A DNA stretch of 45,910 nt from an uncultured Akkermansia sp. (GCA_947588735.1 CANQAD010000010.1:1-45910), one strand, 5' to 3'; positions 24,317 to 33,690 are shown, counted from the stretch's first letter. Notes: generated by a model not told the origin, from the letters alone. Program-made: numbers and translations.

Positions 24317-24331
24317 GCGGGCGCGCTGCAT

Positions 24332-24419
24332 GGAGAGATGGCTGAGTTGGTCTAAGGCACTCGACTCGAAATCGAGCGTGGCAGAGATGTCACCGTGGGT
24401 TCGAATCCCACTCTCTCCG
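24332..24419 (+). tRNA. tRNA-Ser (anticodon CGA)
   Basis: An 88-nt gene. The acceptor stem GGAGAGA pairs with TCTCTCC, with discriminator G at 24419 and no encoded CCA. The anticodon arm is CTCGA-CTCGAAA-TCGAG, giving anticodon CGA, which reads UCG serine codons. A long variable arm (GTGGC...GTCAC type) is typical of tRNA-Ser. The T arm is GTGGG-TTCGAAT-CCCAC. Confidence 0.96.
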
Positions 24420-24459
24420 TTTTGTTGAAAGTTGTTGCCTGGTTATCATTTATCAAGGC

Positions 24460-24488
24460 TTGAAAAGTTTGTGGGAGTATGATACAGT
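24460..24488 (+). promoter_or_regulatory. Promoter of the PBP gene
   Basis: TTGAAA (24460-24465), 17-bp spacer, TACAGT (24483-24488), 9 bases to the GTG at 24498. Confidence 0.6.
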
Positions 24489-24497
24489 GCTCACGTA

Positions 24498-27095
24498 GTG
24501 GCGTTGGATGACGAATATCTGCACCGCCGCGCTATGGCCGAGGGGCAGCGAGCAGGAATAAGAAAGCGGAGGGGTGGCTCGAAACGCTCCAGCGGGTGGC
24601 GTAGGGCTTTATGGCGCCTGCTTCTCATGGGGCTGGTGATGGCTTTGCTGTGCGCAGGTCTGGGCTATGGCCTGTTTGTGATGGTTACCTCCAAATACAG
24701 CCGTTGGGCAGATGAATTCAACTTGGAAGACGTTAACAACTTAGATCACCCCTGTATCATCTACGACTGCAAAGGGCGTGAAATTGGACGCATATTTGAT
24801 GAAAACCGCAGTTATGTGCCTATCAGAGAGATCTCGCGCAGTATGATAGATGCCCTTGTTGCGCAAGAGGATAAAACGTTTTGGACGCATGAAGGCTACG
24901 ACCCGGTAGGGATTATGCGTGCGCTCAAGGAAGCCGTTTTCTCGCACGGGCGCGCTAACCAAGGAGCCTCCACCATCACCCAGCAGCTGGCACGCAATGC
25001 GTACGACTTGGAACGCCGCACACTTGTGCGCGGTGGTACGCGGTATGAGCGCAAGGTCGTAGAAATTTTTCTAGCAAGGCGTTTGGAGAAGCGCTATGAC
25101 AAAAAACAGATTATCGAATTCTACTTGAACCGCATCTACTTTGGTCGTGGCTACTACGGCATTCGTGCTGCCGCCCTTGGTTATTTTGGCAAAGAGCCGC
25201 GCGACCTCACCGTGCGGGAATCTGCCAGTCTGGCCGCTCTCATCAAAAATCCTGAAAATTTCAACCCCATCCGCAACCCAGAACTCAATATGCGCTGGCG
25301 TAACGACGTCATCGACCGTATGCAGCGCTCCGGTTATCTGAGTCTCAAAGAAGCCGATCGCGTCAAGAAACAGCCACTCGGCGTAAATCCTAACCCCTTG
25401 CGTCGTCACACCTCATTTCTGCACGCTCTTGTGCAGCAGCAGGCCATAAGCCTTTACGATAACCCGGAACGCGGAGAAGAAATTGTAAAAAGTGCCGGCA
25501 TTCGCATTCATACCACGATTGATGCTGACCTACAACGTGCCGCCGAGCAGGCCCTGCAGCGCCAGCTGCTCGCCATTGAACAACGAGCTGATTACAACCA
25601 CACTCGCTATGCCGACCCGCGTGATCCGCAGAACGACCGCCACCGCTATCTGGACGGCGCAGTGTACGCCGTGGACAACAGGACTGGCGCCACGCTCGTC
25701 TATGTAGCCGGGCGTGATTTCGAGCGTGATAACTTCGACATCATTGAGGGCGGAAAGCGACCCATGGGTACCGCCCTTCTACCCTTCCTTTACATGTGCG
25801 CTTTCGACAACGGTTACACCCCCTGCTCCCGACTGGTGGATGACGCCATGGATAATCGTTTGGCCGGCATTGGCGGGTCAGAGGGCATCTTGGGAGAATG
25901 GGGTATGGAAGTGACGAAAGGGCGCTACATGGATTCCGTGACGGCCCGTCAGGCGCTGGAGTGGTCGAAAATCGCCGCTTCTGCGCGCTTGGGCATGATG
26001 CTGAGCGCACGTACCAACAAAGCCGCACGTCCCTTCATCAATACACTCACGAAAGCAGGCATTACCCCACCGCCGCGTAATCCGGAAAGCACAGAAGCGC
26101 GTCCTACGTACTACCCTCGTGTGTACCTTGGAACAGAGCCCGCTTCCCTCAAGGAAATGGTGATGGCCTATACCATTTTCCCCAACTGTGGCAAGCGACC
26201 CATCACTCCCTATGTCATCAGCAAGGTCACAGACAGCAGGGGCACTATTCTCTGGGAAAACCCCTTGCACGTCTCTGCCCGCATGCACAGCAGCACCTCC
26301 TCCTGCACAGCATTCCGTCTGCACTCCATCCTGCAGGAATCGCTCAAGGAGGGTTCTTCCACGCGCATGCTTCCCTACCTGCCGTCGCAATTCAACGGCG
26401 CAGTCAAAAGCGGCACCAATTATGACTTTGCAGACGCTTCCATTTTTGGCTACACCTCCTCACTCACCTGCGGCGTGTGGATTGGCTACCTCAATGACCG
26501 CCAAGCCATGTATCCGGAAGCTTTTGCAACAGATGTATGCGGTCCGGTTCTTGGAGAAGTGCTGCGCGCGGCTGATGGCAGATACGAGGACAAAGTAATT
26601 CTGCCACCGCCTAACGTTGAGTCTGTAGAAATTTGCAAGCACAGCGGCCAGATAGCTACCAACTTCTGCTATGAATCCACCACCACCCATGGCAAGCCCG
26701 GCTACGTGCGCCCGACCTACGTGGAATATTTTCCCAAGGGAGATGTCACACTCAGCTCCTGCTCCGTGCACGGCGACGGGAGCCCCTCTTTGCGTGACTT
26801 GATTGACAACCGTGGGCAAAATACCTTTTCGCGGGTGTTGCCCATAGCGCCAGTGTTACCGAAAGGGCTTGCACTCATCGGGCAAGATCCCTACGGCTGC
26901 CTGCTCGCCCTCAATCCCAAATACCGAGACCTGCAACCCGACTCCGGCGAACCTCAAATGGCAACCGAGGAAGACGCCCTGCCTGCCGATGATGAATCAT
27001 CCGACGCCTCCGGACGTTCCCACGTCGACACCGACATTCAGCTACGCATGCCGCTTCCTCTCCGCTACCTGCCCACCACACCCCTCCAACTCTGA
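24498..27095 (+). CDS. Class A penicillin-binding protein with degenerate transpeptidase site
   Basis: An 865-residue bifunctional-type peptidoglycan synthase (PBP1A family). It has a basic cytoplasmic tail, one membrane helix (about 38-62) and then a GT51 glycosyltransferase domain. The GT51 motifs are intact: E124-D125 with F128 and H131-x-G133, GASTITQQLARN, and a RRLEKRYDKKQIIEFYLNRI helix. The transpeptidase domain is recognisable, but the SxxK motif (family consensus GS.FKPF) reads GTALLPF, with Thr425 and Leu428 in place of Ser and Lys. The SxN site reads S490-K491-I492. Only the KTG-like motif K637-S638-G639-T640 survives. Glycan polymerisation is likely, and D,D-transpeptidation is unlikely. 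GTG start, with no better upstream codon. Confidence 0.9.
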   Translation: MALDDEYLHRRAMAEGQRAGIRKRRGGSKRSSGWRRALWRLLLMGLVMALLCAGLGYGLFVMVTSKYSRWADEFNLEDVNNLDHPCIIYDCKGREIGRIFDENRSYVPIREISRSMIDALVAQEDKTFWTHEGYDPVGIMRALKEAVFSHGRANQGASTITQQLARNAYDLERRTLVRGGTRYERKVVEIFLARRLEKRYDKKQIIEFYLNRIYFGRGYYGIRAAALGYFGKEPRDLTVRESASLAALIKNPENFNPIRNPELNMRWRNDVIDRMQRSGYLSLKEADRVKKQPLGVNPNPLRRHTSFLHALVQQQAISLYDNPERGEEIVKSAGIRIHTTIDADLQRAAEQALQRQLLAIEQRADYNHTRYADPRDPQNDRHRYLDGAVYAVDNRTGATLVYVAGRDFERDNFDIIEGGKRPMGTALLPFLYMCAFDNGYTPCSRLVDDAMDNRLAGIGGSEGILGEWGMEVTKGRYMDSVTARQALEWSKIAASARLGMMLSARTNKAARPFINTLTKAGITPPPRNPESTEARPTYYPRVYLGTEPASLKEMVMAYTIFPNCGKRPITPYVISKVTDSRGTILWENPLHVSARMHSSTSSCTAFRLHSILQESLKEGSSTRMLPYLPSQFNGAVKSGTNYDFADASIFGYTSSLTCGVWIGYLNDRQAMYPEAFATDVCGPVLGEVLRAADGRYEDKVILPPPNVESVEICKHSGQIATNFCYESTTTHGKPGYVRPTYVEYFPKGDVTLSSCSVHGDGSPSLRDLIDNRGQNTFSRVLPIAPVLPKGLALIGQDPYGCLLALNPKYRDLQPDSGEPQMATEEDALPADDESSDASGRSHVDTDIQLRMPLPLRYLPTTPLQL

Positions 27096-27108
27096 TCCTG
27101 CTACCGCT

Positions 27109-28521
27109 ATGGCCACTGAATTTCAAACCCTTGCCGCCACCCAGGAGAAGGCTTTTTTCATCAACATGGATGACTCCTTCTACGGCACGTTCGCCGAAAT
27201 AGGAGCCGGGCAGGAAACCGCCAATTGGTTCTTCCGTTCCTCTGGCGCAGCGGGCACAGTCGCCAAGACCATCTCGGCCTACGATATGACGGTGAGCGAT
27301 ACGCTTTACGGTTCCGTGCGCCGCTATGTATCTGAAGAGCGGCTTAAGCAGATGATGGAGTACGAATATGACCAGCTTATCGACCGTCTGGGTGAAAAAC
27401 GCGGAGACAACACTTGCTTTTTCTCCTTTTGTAATACGGCCAAATGCAAGGGCTATAAAGACAACGGCCCTTGGGCAGCATGGATCGGCGTGCGTTTTCA
27501 ACTCAAACCCAGTGCGCCGCCCAGCGACCTCGTCATGCACGTGCGCCTCATTGTGCCCGACCAGGAGGTACAGAAACGCGTCCTCGGCATCCTTGGCGTC
27601 AATTTGCTTTATGCGCTTTTCTACAAGCGCGACCGCATGGAAGAATTCGTACGCTGCGTGGGAGAAAATTTAGACCGAAGCTTGTACGAAGTAGATTTCA
27701 TGCGCTTTTCCGGGAACGGGTTCAGCATGTTTGACAATCGAATTCTCGCTCTCCAACTTGTACGCAGCGGACTTTCGGAGGCCACGCTCTTTCGCCCGGA
27801 AGACAACTCCGTACAGCAACCCAGCGATTTCCTCTACAAGCGCCCCATCGTTCTGATGCGTGGCAGTTTCCTGCCGCTGTGTAAGATTCACTTGGAAATG
27901 ATGGACAGCGTGCGCGCCAAGTTCTGCGCTGATCTCACCCCCGAGCAGCAAGAGCGCGAGGTGGACATCTGCGAAATCTCCCTCTCCAACCTCCTGCGCG
28001 GGGAAGAGGTCGATCTACTGGATTTTCTGGATCGCGTAGATGCGCTTGCTGCGTTGGGCAAGACGGTGATGGTGACTAACATCACACATTTCCACCGCAT
28101 TTCCACCCTTCTCAACCAATACACAAAGGAGCCGGTGGCCATTGCCCTTTCCATCGGCTTGCTGCATGAGCTTTTCAAAGAAAAGTGGGCAGCAGACCTG
28201 CCTGGCGGCATTCTGGGCAGCATGGCCCACATCTTCCTGAGTCAGACCAAATGCTATGTGACCCCCTGGATTAACCGCACCAGTGGCGAATTCGTCACCG
28301 CAGGCACCTATCGCCCACCGGAGAAATACCGTTTTCTTTACATGCATCTCGTGCAGAATGGCAGTATTGTGGAGGTTCCCTATTTCAACCAAAAATTGCT
28401 TACCCGCACTCCGCGTGACATCGTTCGGATGATCAATGAGGACGATGAACAGTGGAAGGAGTATGTGCCCGAGCAAGCTCATCGCATGGCTGAGCACCTG
28501 AAAGGAGGTCATGCTTCATGA
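27109..28521 (+). CDS. Conserved protein of unknown function
   Basis: A 470-residue soluble protein starting MATEFQTLAATQEKAF, 13 bases after the PBP gene. The N-terminal part has NMDDSFYGTFAEIGAGQE and a WFFRSSGAAGTVAKTISAYD segment. I recognise this as a widespread bacterial family of cytoplasmic proteins with no settled function, which databases often label inconsistently. Later blocks include FSFCNTA, an FSGNGFSMFDNR segment and an FKEKWAADLPGGILG region, also typical of that family. No membrane helices or signal peptide are seen. The open frame extends 80 codons upstream inside the PBP gene, but the family start and spacing support 27109. It overlaps sufS by 4 bases. Confidence 0.75.
   Translation: MATEFQTLAATQEKAFFINMDDSFYGTFAEIGAGQETANWFFRSSGAAGTVAKTISAYDMTVSDTLYGSVRRYVSEERLKQMMEYEYDQLIDRLGEKRGDNTCFFSFCNTAKCKGYKDNGPWAAWIGVRFQLKPSAPPSDLVMHVRLIVPDQEVQKRVLGILGVNLLYALFYKRDRMEEFVRCVGENLDRSLYEVDFMRFSGNGFSMFDNRILALQLVRSGLSEATLFRPEDNSVQQPSDFLYKRPIVLMRGSFLPLCKIHLEMMDSVRAKFCADLTPEQQEREVDICEISLSNLLRGEEVDLLDFLDRVDALAALGKTVMVTNITHFHRISTLLNQYTKEPVAIALSIGLLHELFKEKWAADLPGGILGSMAHIFLSQTKCYVTPWINRTSGEFVTAGTYRPPEKYRFLYMHLVQNGSIVEVPYFNQKLLTRTPRDIVRMINEDDEQWKEYVPEQAHRMAEHLKGGHAS
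28501..28509 (+). promoter_or_regulatory. sufS: Strong Shine-Dalgarno sequence of sufS
   Basis: AAAGGAGGT lies 8 bases before the sufS ATG and inside the end of the upstream gene. It is the only textbook ribosome binding site I noticed among the starts examined, which supports the start at 28518 and shows that the host can use such sites. Confidence 0.75.
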
Positions 28522-29717
28522 ACGCCCGGGCCGACTTTCCCTTTTTTGCTGTAACTGATGCACCGGTGTATCTGGACAACGCCGCGACCACCCAGAAACC
28601 CGCCTGCGTTTTGGATGCGCTGCGCCGCTTCTACACTTCTACCAATTCCAACGTACACCGCGGCGCCCATCGACTGAGCCGCGCTGCCACGGAAACCCAC
28701 GAGACAGCCCGCAGCGCCGTGGCCAGTTTCTTGCATGCCGCTTCGCCGCGTGAGGTGCTCTTCACGTCCGGCTGCACGGAGGGCATCAATCTCGTAGCGC
28801 AAACCCTTGCGCTCACCGCGAGCGTGAAGGAGGGAGATGAGGTGTTGGTATCCACCGATGCACATCACTCTAACATTGTACCTTGGCAAATGCTCTGCGA
28901 GCGCACGGGCGCAAAAGTTCGCCCCATTCCGCTCACGCCGGAGCTGCAGTTTGACATGCCCGCCTACCTCAGCATGCTCAGCGGGCGCACGCGAGTGGTG
29001 GCTGTGCCTGTAATTTCCAATGCGCTGGGGTTGCACCTGCCGGTAGAGGAAATTACACGAGCTGCTCATGATGTCGGTGCCTTGGTATGCATTGATGGCG
29101 CGCAAAGCGTGGCGCATGAACCCGTGGATGTGCAAAAGCTCGGATGTGATTTTTTCGCCTTCTCCGGACACAAAGTTTATGCCCCTACCGGCACTGGCGC
29201 TCTCTGGGGTCGCGAGAGCCTGCTGGAGGCCCTGCCACCTTGGAAAGGCGGTGGCGAGATGATCAACCAAGTCTCTTTTGCCCGTACTACTTACAACCGC
29301 CTTCCTTTCAAATATGAGGCTGGCACCCCTAATATCTGCGGCAATATCATGCTGGCGGAGGCACTCAATTACGTACAACGTCTCAGTCTTTCTGCCATCC
29401 ACAGGCACGAGTCGGCACTGATGCGCGAGCTCTGCGAGGGTTTGCAGCAGATTCCGGACGTGCAACTGCTCGGCGGTTCTGCTCCGCGCGGCTCGCTTGT
29501 CTCCATTCATGTACCTGGCGTGCATCCCTATGATTTGGGCACCCTGCTCGACCAAATGAACGTTGCTGTACGCACGGGACACCACTGCTGCCAGCCGCTC
29601 ATGCAATACCTGGACATCACGGGCACCACGCGCTTTTCTGTGGCCCTTTACAATCAATCCGACGACATTCAACGTGCACTCACAGCCACCCGGAAAGCTC
29701 TTTCCATGCTCCGTTGA
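28518..29717 (+). CDS. sufS: Cysteine desulfurase (SufS/CsdA type)
   Basis: A PLP enzyme that takes sulfur from cysteine for Fe-S cluster assembly. The 399-residue length fits. YLDNAATTQKP is at the N terminus, and a DAHHSNIVPWQ stretch and IDGAQS follow. FSGHK contains the PLP lysine K219. The catalytic cysteine lies in RTGHHCCQP (C357, with a second Cys358 beside it where Ala is common). The group II (SufS) pattern is clear. No sufB/C/D or sufE gene lies beside it, so it stands alone behind a gene of unknown function with which it overlaps. Confidence 0.93.
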   Translation: MNARADFPFFAVTDAPVYLDNAATTQKPACVLDALRRFYTSTNSNVHRGAHRLSRAATETHETARSAVASFLHAASPREVLFTSGCTEGINLVAQTLALTASVKEGDEVLVSTDAHHSNIVPWQMLCERTGAKVRPIPLTPELQFDMPAYLSMLSGRTRVVAVPVISNALGLHLPVEEITRAAHDVGALVCIDGAQSVAHEPVDVQKLGCDFFAFSGHKVYAPTGTGALWGRESLLEALPPWKGGGEMINQVSFARTTYNRLPFKYEAGTPNICGNIMLAEALNYVQRLSLSAIHRHESALMRELCEGLQQIPDVQLLGGSAPRGSLVSIHVPGVHPYDLGTLLDQMNVAVRTGHHCCQPLMQYLDITGTTRFSVALYNQSDDIQRALTATRKALSMLR

Positions 29718-29750
29718 CTAAAATAATACATCTCACGCGGGATTTCTTCC

Positions 29751-29779
29751 TTTACAATGGCAGCGTAATTTGCTAGAAA
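29751..29779 (+). promoter_or_regulatory. galK: galK promoter
   Basis: TTTACA (29751-29756), 17-bp spacer, TAGAAA (29774-29779), 9 bases to the ATG at 29789. The boxes are weaker than at the other promoters. An alternative -10 box TACAAT (29753-29758) has no good -35 box. Confidence 0.45.
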
Positions 29780-29788
29780 TAGCACGTT

Positions 29789-30967
29789 ATGGATTTGGAA
29801 CAACGCAGTATCGGTGTCGATTCCCTTTTGCCCCATTACGAACGCTATTTCGGCCATAGACCCGCCATTATTGCCACTGCTCCCGGTCGCGTTAATCTCA
29901 TAGGCGAGCATACCGACTACAACAACGGCTTCGTGCTTCCCATGGCTCTGGAAATGATTAACGCTGTCTCTGTGGCTCCTTCTCCCACGGGCAAGCACAG
30001 GTGGGTAGGCTCCTTGGGCGATTCCATCATTGAACTCAGACCCGAAGAAGCTTCACAACCCGGCGATCCATTCTGGAGCAACTACGTACGCGGCGTCATT
30101 TGCATGCTTGAGCGGCGTGGGGTGAAGGTGCCGCCGGTAGATATGTTGGTGGACTCCAATGTGCCGCGCGGAGGCGGACTTTCCTCTTCCGCAGCATTTG
30201 AAGTATCGGTTTGCACGGCTCTTACTGCTCTCTGTGGTGCGGATGTGCCGCCGACGGAGTGTGCACTCATCGGGCAACAAACGGAGCATGAATTCGTCCA
30301 CGTACCATGTGGCATCATGGATCAATTCATCTCTGCCAACGGCAAAAAGGGGCACGCGCTCATGCTGGATTGCAAGGATCTGAGCTATCGTTACATTCCC
30401 ATGACCGACCCGAATGTGAGCGTGCTGATCATTGATTCTGCCGTCAAACATTCGCTGGCGGACGGTGGCTATGCGGCACGCAGGAAGAACTGCGAGGATG
30501 CCTGCTCGGTGCTTGGCGTGGAATCCCTGCGCGAGGCTACGCTCGGGATGCTTGAAGCCAACAAAACGAAACTGGGCGACTTGTGCTACCGCCGCGCCCG
30601 GCATGTGGTAGGTGAGAATCTGCGCGTTGCCAACTTTGCGAAAGCGCTGGAAGGTGGAGATTGGGAAGCGGCTGGCATCGCCATGCGCGGATCACATGCC
30701 TCCCTGCGCGATGACTTTGAGGTTTCCTGCGCCGAGGTTGATACCTTGGTAGGTCTCAGTTACACCATTCCCTCCGCTGAATCTGTGTACGGTGCGCGCA
30801 TGACTGGCGGCGGGTTCGGCGGTTGCATTGTGGCGCTCGTGAAAAGCAACTCGGTGGAACAAGTAGCGCGCGAGATGCTTGAGGGCTACCGGGAAGCTCT
30901 CGGCATTGAAACGACTTATATCGTCACCCGTCCCGGCCAAGGTGCTCATCTTCTCTTTCAGGAATAA
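29789..30967 (+). CDS. galK: Galactokinase
   Basis: A GHMP kinase that phosphorylates galactose at C1, the first Leloir step. The 392-residue protein has the galactokinase signature PGRVNLIGEHTDYNNGFVLP. The ATP motif is VPRGGGLSSSAAFEV, and the third motif is MTGGGFGGCIV. A sodium/sugar symporter follows after 21 bases, so uptake and phosphorylation are probably coexpressed. No galT or galE gene is nearby. Confidence 0.95.
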   Translation: MDLEQRSIGVDSLLPHYERYFGHRPAIIATAPGRVNLIGEHTDYNNGFVLPMALEMINAVSVAPSPTGKHRWVGSLGDSIIELRPEEASQPGDPFWSNYVRGVICMLERRGVKVPPVDMLVDSNVPRGGGLSSSAAFEVSVCTALTALCGADVPPTECALIGQQTEHEFVHVPCGIMDQFISANGKKGHALMLDCKDLSYRYIPMTDPNVSVLIIDSAVKHSLADGGYAARRKNCEDACSVLGVESLREATLGMLEANKTKLGDLCYRRARHVVGENLRVANFAKALEGGDWEAAGIAMRGSHASLRDDFEVSCAEVDTLVGLSYTIPSAESVYGARMTGGGFGGCIVALVKSNSVEQVAREMLEGYREALGIETTYIVTRPGQGAHLLFQE

Positions 30968-30988
30968 TAACCACTCCTCAACTTATCT

Positions 30989-33175
30989 ATGAAAAAGTTC
31001 GCAACAACATTAGCGCTCTCAGCGCTTGCCTGCGGTACGGCCGCCGCGCAGGAAACATCTGCCGCCCAGGGGGTGGATGTGTTACCGGTATGGGAAATGG
31101 TCGTCTTCTGCCTGGTGGTGGTTGGAGTCATTGGCTTGGGTATTTGGAAATCCGGCAGTTCGGGCTCCTCAGAAACCGGAGAGGGCTCCGGCGGGGCTGA
31201 GGGCTATTTTCTGGCGGGACGCGGGTTGAGCTGGTGGCTCGTGGGCTTCTCCCTCATCGCCGCCAATATCTCCACGGAGCAGTTTGTGGGCATGAGCGGC
31301 AAGGCTGCCAACTGGGTTGGTCTCGCTATCGCAGGCTATGAGTGGCTGGCGGCTATTGTGCTGGTCATCGTAGCCTTCACCTTCCTGCCCATGCTTCTCA
31401 AACGCGGCGTGTACACCATTCCCCAATTTTTGGAGGAGCGTTACAATGGCGCTGCCCGCACTATCATGGCTGTCGCCAATCTCGTCATTCTCGTGGGCGT
31501 TCCCACTGCGGGCGTCATCTTCGCCGGGGCCAAAGTGGTGTCCGGCTACTTCGACCTCTCCATGGCCACGGGCTGTATCATCATCGGCGCCTGTGCCACA
31601 ATCTACGTGTTTGTCGGCGGCCTGAAAGCCTGCGCGTGGACGGATCTTATCTGGGGCGCCGCGCTCATTACCGGCGGTGGCGTCGTGGCTTGGTTTGCTC
31701 TTGATGCCATTGGCGCAGCAGACCCGAATGACCTCATCAAGACGGCCTCCGCTACCTCAGGCGCAACCGTGGATTCCCTGCGCAATGCCTCCGGCATCGA
31801 GCGTTTCTTCGCCCTCAACGGCGGGGACGCCATCACCGCCACCAACGCCGTCGGTGGCAAGCTGCACATGATTCGCCCGGCAGATGATGGAGAAATCCCA
31901 TGGACCGCGCTCTGCCTCGGCCTCTGGATTCCCAACTTCTTCTACTGGGGCCTTAATCAGTACATCATGCAGCGCACCCTCGCCTCCAAGAGTCTGGCCG
32001 AGGGGCAGATGGGCGTGGTCTTTGCCGCCGGGCTCAAACTGCTCATCCCCTTCGTAGTCCTCATCCCCGGCATTCTCGCCTACAATCTGTACCGCGATGA
32101 CATGCGCGCGGGCGTCGAACAGAAGATGGCTGTCGTGCTTGCCACTGCTCAAAAAGCCGAGCAAGCCGGGAAAAATCCGCTCTACAATGTCACGGCGGAT
32201 TTCCTGATGACCGATGTGGAGAAAGGCATAGGACTCATCGCGCGCAACGTGGACTCCGCTGCCACCCCTGAACAAGCTGCCGTTGTCAAGGAGCTCGAAG
32301 ACGATCTGGCGCGCGTGCTCACGGTGCAAGAGCTCGATAACACGACACCGCAGCTCTTCGACGTAGCCAGAAAACACGGCGTTGCCATCCCGGAAAGCGC
32401 GTCGACCACCCAAGGCAAAATCACCGTGGTGGCTGCCGCTGTCGCAGATAAACTCGCCCGGGCGAATGGAGATATCCTTGCGAAAAAAGCTGCGGATGCC
32501 GCCTTCGTGACAACGGAAGCCATCGGCGGATACGACTACGATTCGGCTTTCGGCACACTGCTCAAGCGGCTTCTGCCGGGCACAGGCTGGGCCTGGTTCG
32601 TTCTGGCAGCTCTCTTCGGGGCAGTGGTCAGTTCGCTGGCGTCCATGCTCAACTCCGCCTCCACCCTCTTCACCATGGACATCTACAACAAACTGCGCAA
32701 GTCCGCGTCGCAGCGTGAGCTGGTGGGCATCGGCAAGCTCGGCGTGTTGGTCTTTGCGGGCGTCGCCCTCTGGCTCGCGATCTTCCTGTCGGACAAGCTG
32801 GACAGCATTTTCAGCTACATCCAGGAGTTCCAAGGCTTCCTGAGTCCGGGGGCGCTGGCGGTGTTTGTGTTTGGCTTCTTTGTACCGAAATGTCCGCGCT
32901 ATTTCGGTTGGTTGGGCATCGCCATCAACGTGGTGGAGTATGGTTTGCTCAAGGAATGTTGCCCTGAGATGGCTTTCCTGAATCGCATGGCCGTCTGCCT
33001 CATCACCATCCTCATTGTGGGCGCCATCCTTACCCTCATCCACCACTTGCGTGGCGGAGAAGCTGTGCGCCTCACCGACAAGGGCATTATCAAGATGGAA
33101 AGCTCAACCCGTGCCAAAGCCTTCGGCTGGGTAGTGGTGCTGCTCACCGTCGCTCTCTACATCATCTTCTGGTAA
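30989..33175 (+). CDS. Sodium/solute symporter (SSS family), probable sugar transporter
   Basis: A 728-residue membrane protein of the SGLT-like sodium symporter family. The N terminus looks like a cleavable signal sequence (KKFATTLALSALACGTAAA) before the first helix. Family features: a GYFLAGRGLSWWLVG stretch, SLIAANISTEQFVGMSG and YTIPQFLEERY in the first helices, and NSASTLFTMDIY in a late one. Between about 368 and 514 lies a hydrophilic insertion, rich in Ala, Glu, Asp and Lys, not usual for the core. The position directly after galK suggests galactose as substrate, which is inference. Confidence 0.87.
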   Translation: MKKFATTLALSALACGTAAAQETSAAQGVDVLPVWEMVVFCLVVVGVIGLGIWKSGSSGSSETGEGSGGAEGYFLAGRGLSWWLVGFSLIAANISTEQFVGMSGKAANWVGLAIAGYEWLAAIVLVIVAFTFLPMLLKRGVYTIPQFLEERYNGAARTIMAVANLVILVGVPTAGVIFAGAKVVSGYFDLSMATGCIIIGACATIYVFVGGLKACAWTDLIWGAALITGGGVVAWFALDAIGAADPNDLIKTASATSGATVDSLRNASGIERFFALNGGDAITATNAVGGKLHMIRPADDGEIPWTALCLGLWIPNFFYWGLNQYIMQRTLASKSLAEGQMGVVFAAGLKLLIPFVVLIPGILAYNLYRDDMRAGVEQKMAVVLATAQKAEQAGKNPLYNVTADFLMTDVEKGIGLIARNVDSAATPEQAAVVKELEDDLARVLTVQELDNTTPQLFDVARKHGVAIPESASTTQGKITVVAAAVADKLARANGDILAKKAADAAFVTTEAIGGYDYDSAFGTLLKRLLPGTGWAWFVLAALFGAVVSSLASMLNSASTLFTMDIYNKLRKSASQRELVGIGKLGVLVFAGVALWLAIFLSDKLDSIFSYIQEFQGFLSPGALAVFVFGFFVPKCPRYFGWLGIAINVVEYGLLKECCPEMAFLNRMAVCLITILIVGAILTLIHHLRGGEAVRLTDKGIIKMESSTRAKAFGWVVVLLTVALYIIFW

Positions 33176-33206
33176 AACCAGCGTACCTGCCGCAGCAACG
33201 AACCCT

Positions 33207-33662
33207 ATGAGGAAACTCCTGCCGTCAACGAGCATTGCCGTGAGCTGCGCAGTAGCCTGTGCGCTCACGATGTGCGCGCTCCCATACGGTTCCGTGAGTC
33301 GCGAGGCGGTGACGGAAGCCTTGCAGTCCGACCGCCTTGCCATCACCCCGCGTCTCCCGGGTTGGCTTCTCAAAAAAGGGCAGATTTACCGTCTGAACGC
33401 CGATCAAATTGCTCGGGTGCGCGAGATCCTCACCCCCGATAAAGTGCGCCAGGTGGGCGAAGAGTATTATCTCAGCGAATCTCAGGGCAACCGCAACGAC
33501 GATTCCACACGCATCTTTTACCTGTACGCAGGCAATGGACAATCGCTGGGAGGGCGTATCATCGGGAAGAAGGCGCTCATGGATGACTTTGAGCTGAGCG
33601 AACAGGAGAGCAAGGAGCTCTATACCATGTTCTGCGATATTCTCAACAAAGTTGCCCCGTGA
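33207..33662 (+). CDS. Small exported protein of unknown function
   Basis: A 151-residue protein with a signal peptide (about 1-27, core IAVSCAVACALTMCAL). The mature part is charged and has a GWLLKKGQIYRLNADQ segment and a C-terminal helical stretch with many Glu and Lys. It follows the symporter after 31 bases and is probably in the same operon. I recognise no family. Confidence 0.65.
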   Translation: MRKLLPSTSIAVSCAVACALTMCALPYGSVSREAVTEALQSDRLAITPRLPGWLLKKGQIYRLNADQIARVREILTPDKVRQVGEEYYLSESQGNRNDDSTRIFYLYAGNGQSLGGRIIGKKALMDDFELSEQESKELYTMFCDILNKVAP

Positions 33663-33690
33663 GACAAGACGCGGGCAGAACAAGCTACGT

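Noticed and set aside
28509..29672. A 387-codon reverse open frame opposite sufS
   Set aside because: sufS has all its family motifs in the forward frame. The reverse frame shows no family motif and is a by-product of codon bias.
31757..33046. A 429-codon reverse open frame opposite the sodium symporter
   Set aside because: The translation is rich in His, Asp and Arg without domain pattern. The forward frame is a clear SSS transporter.
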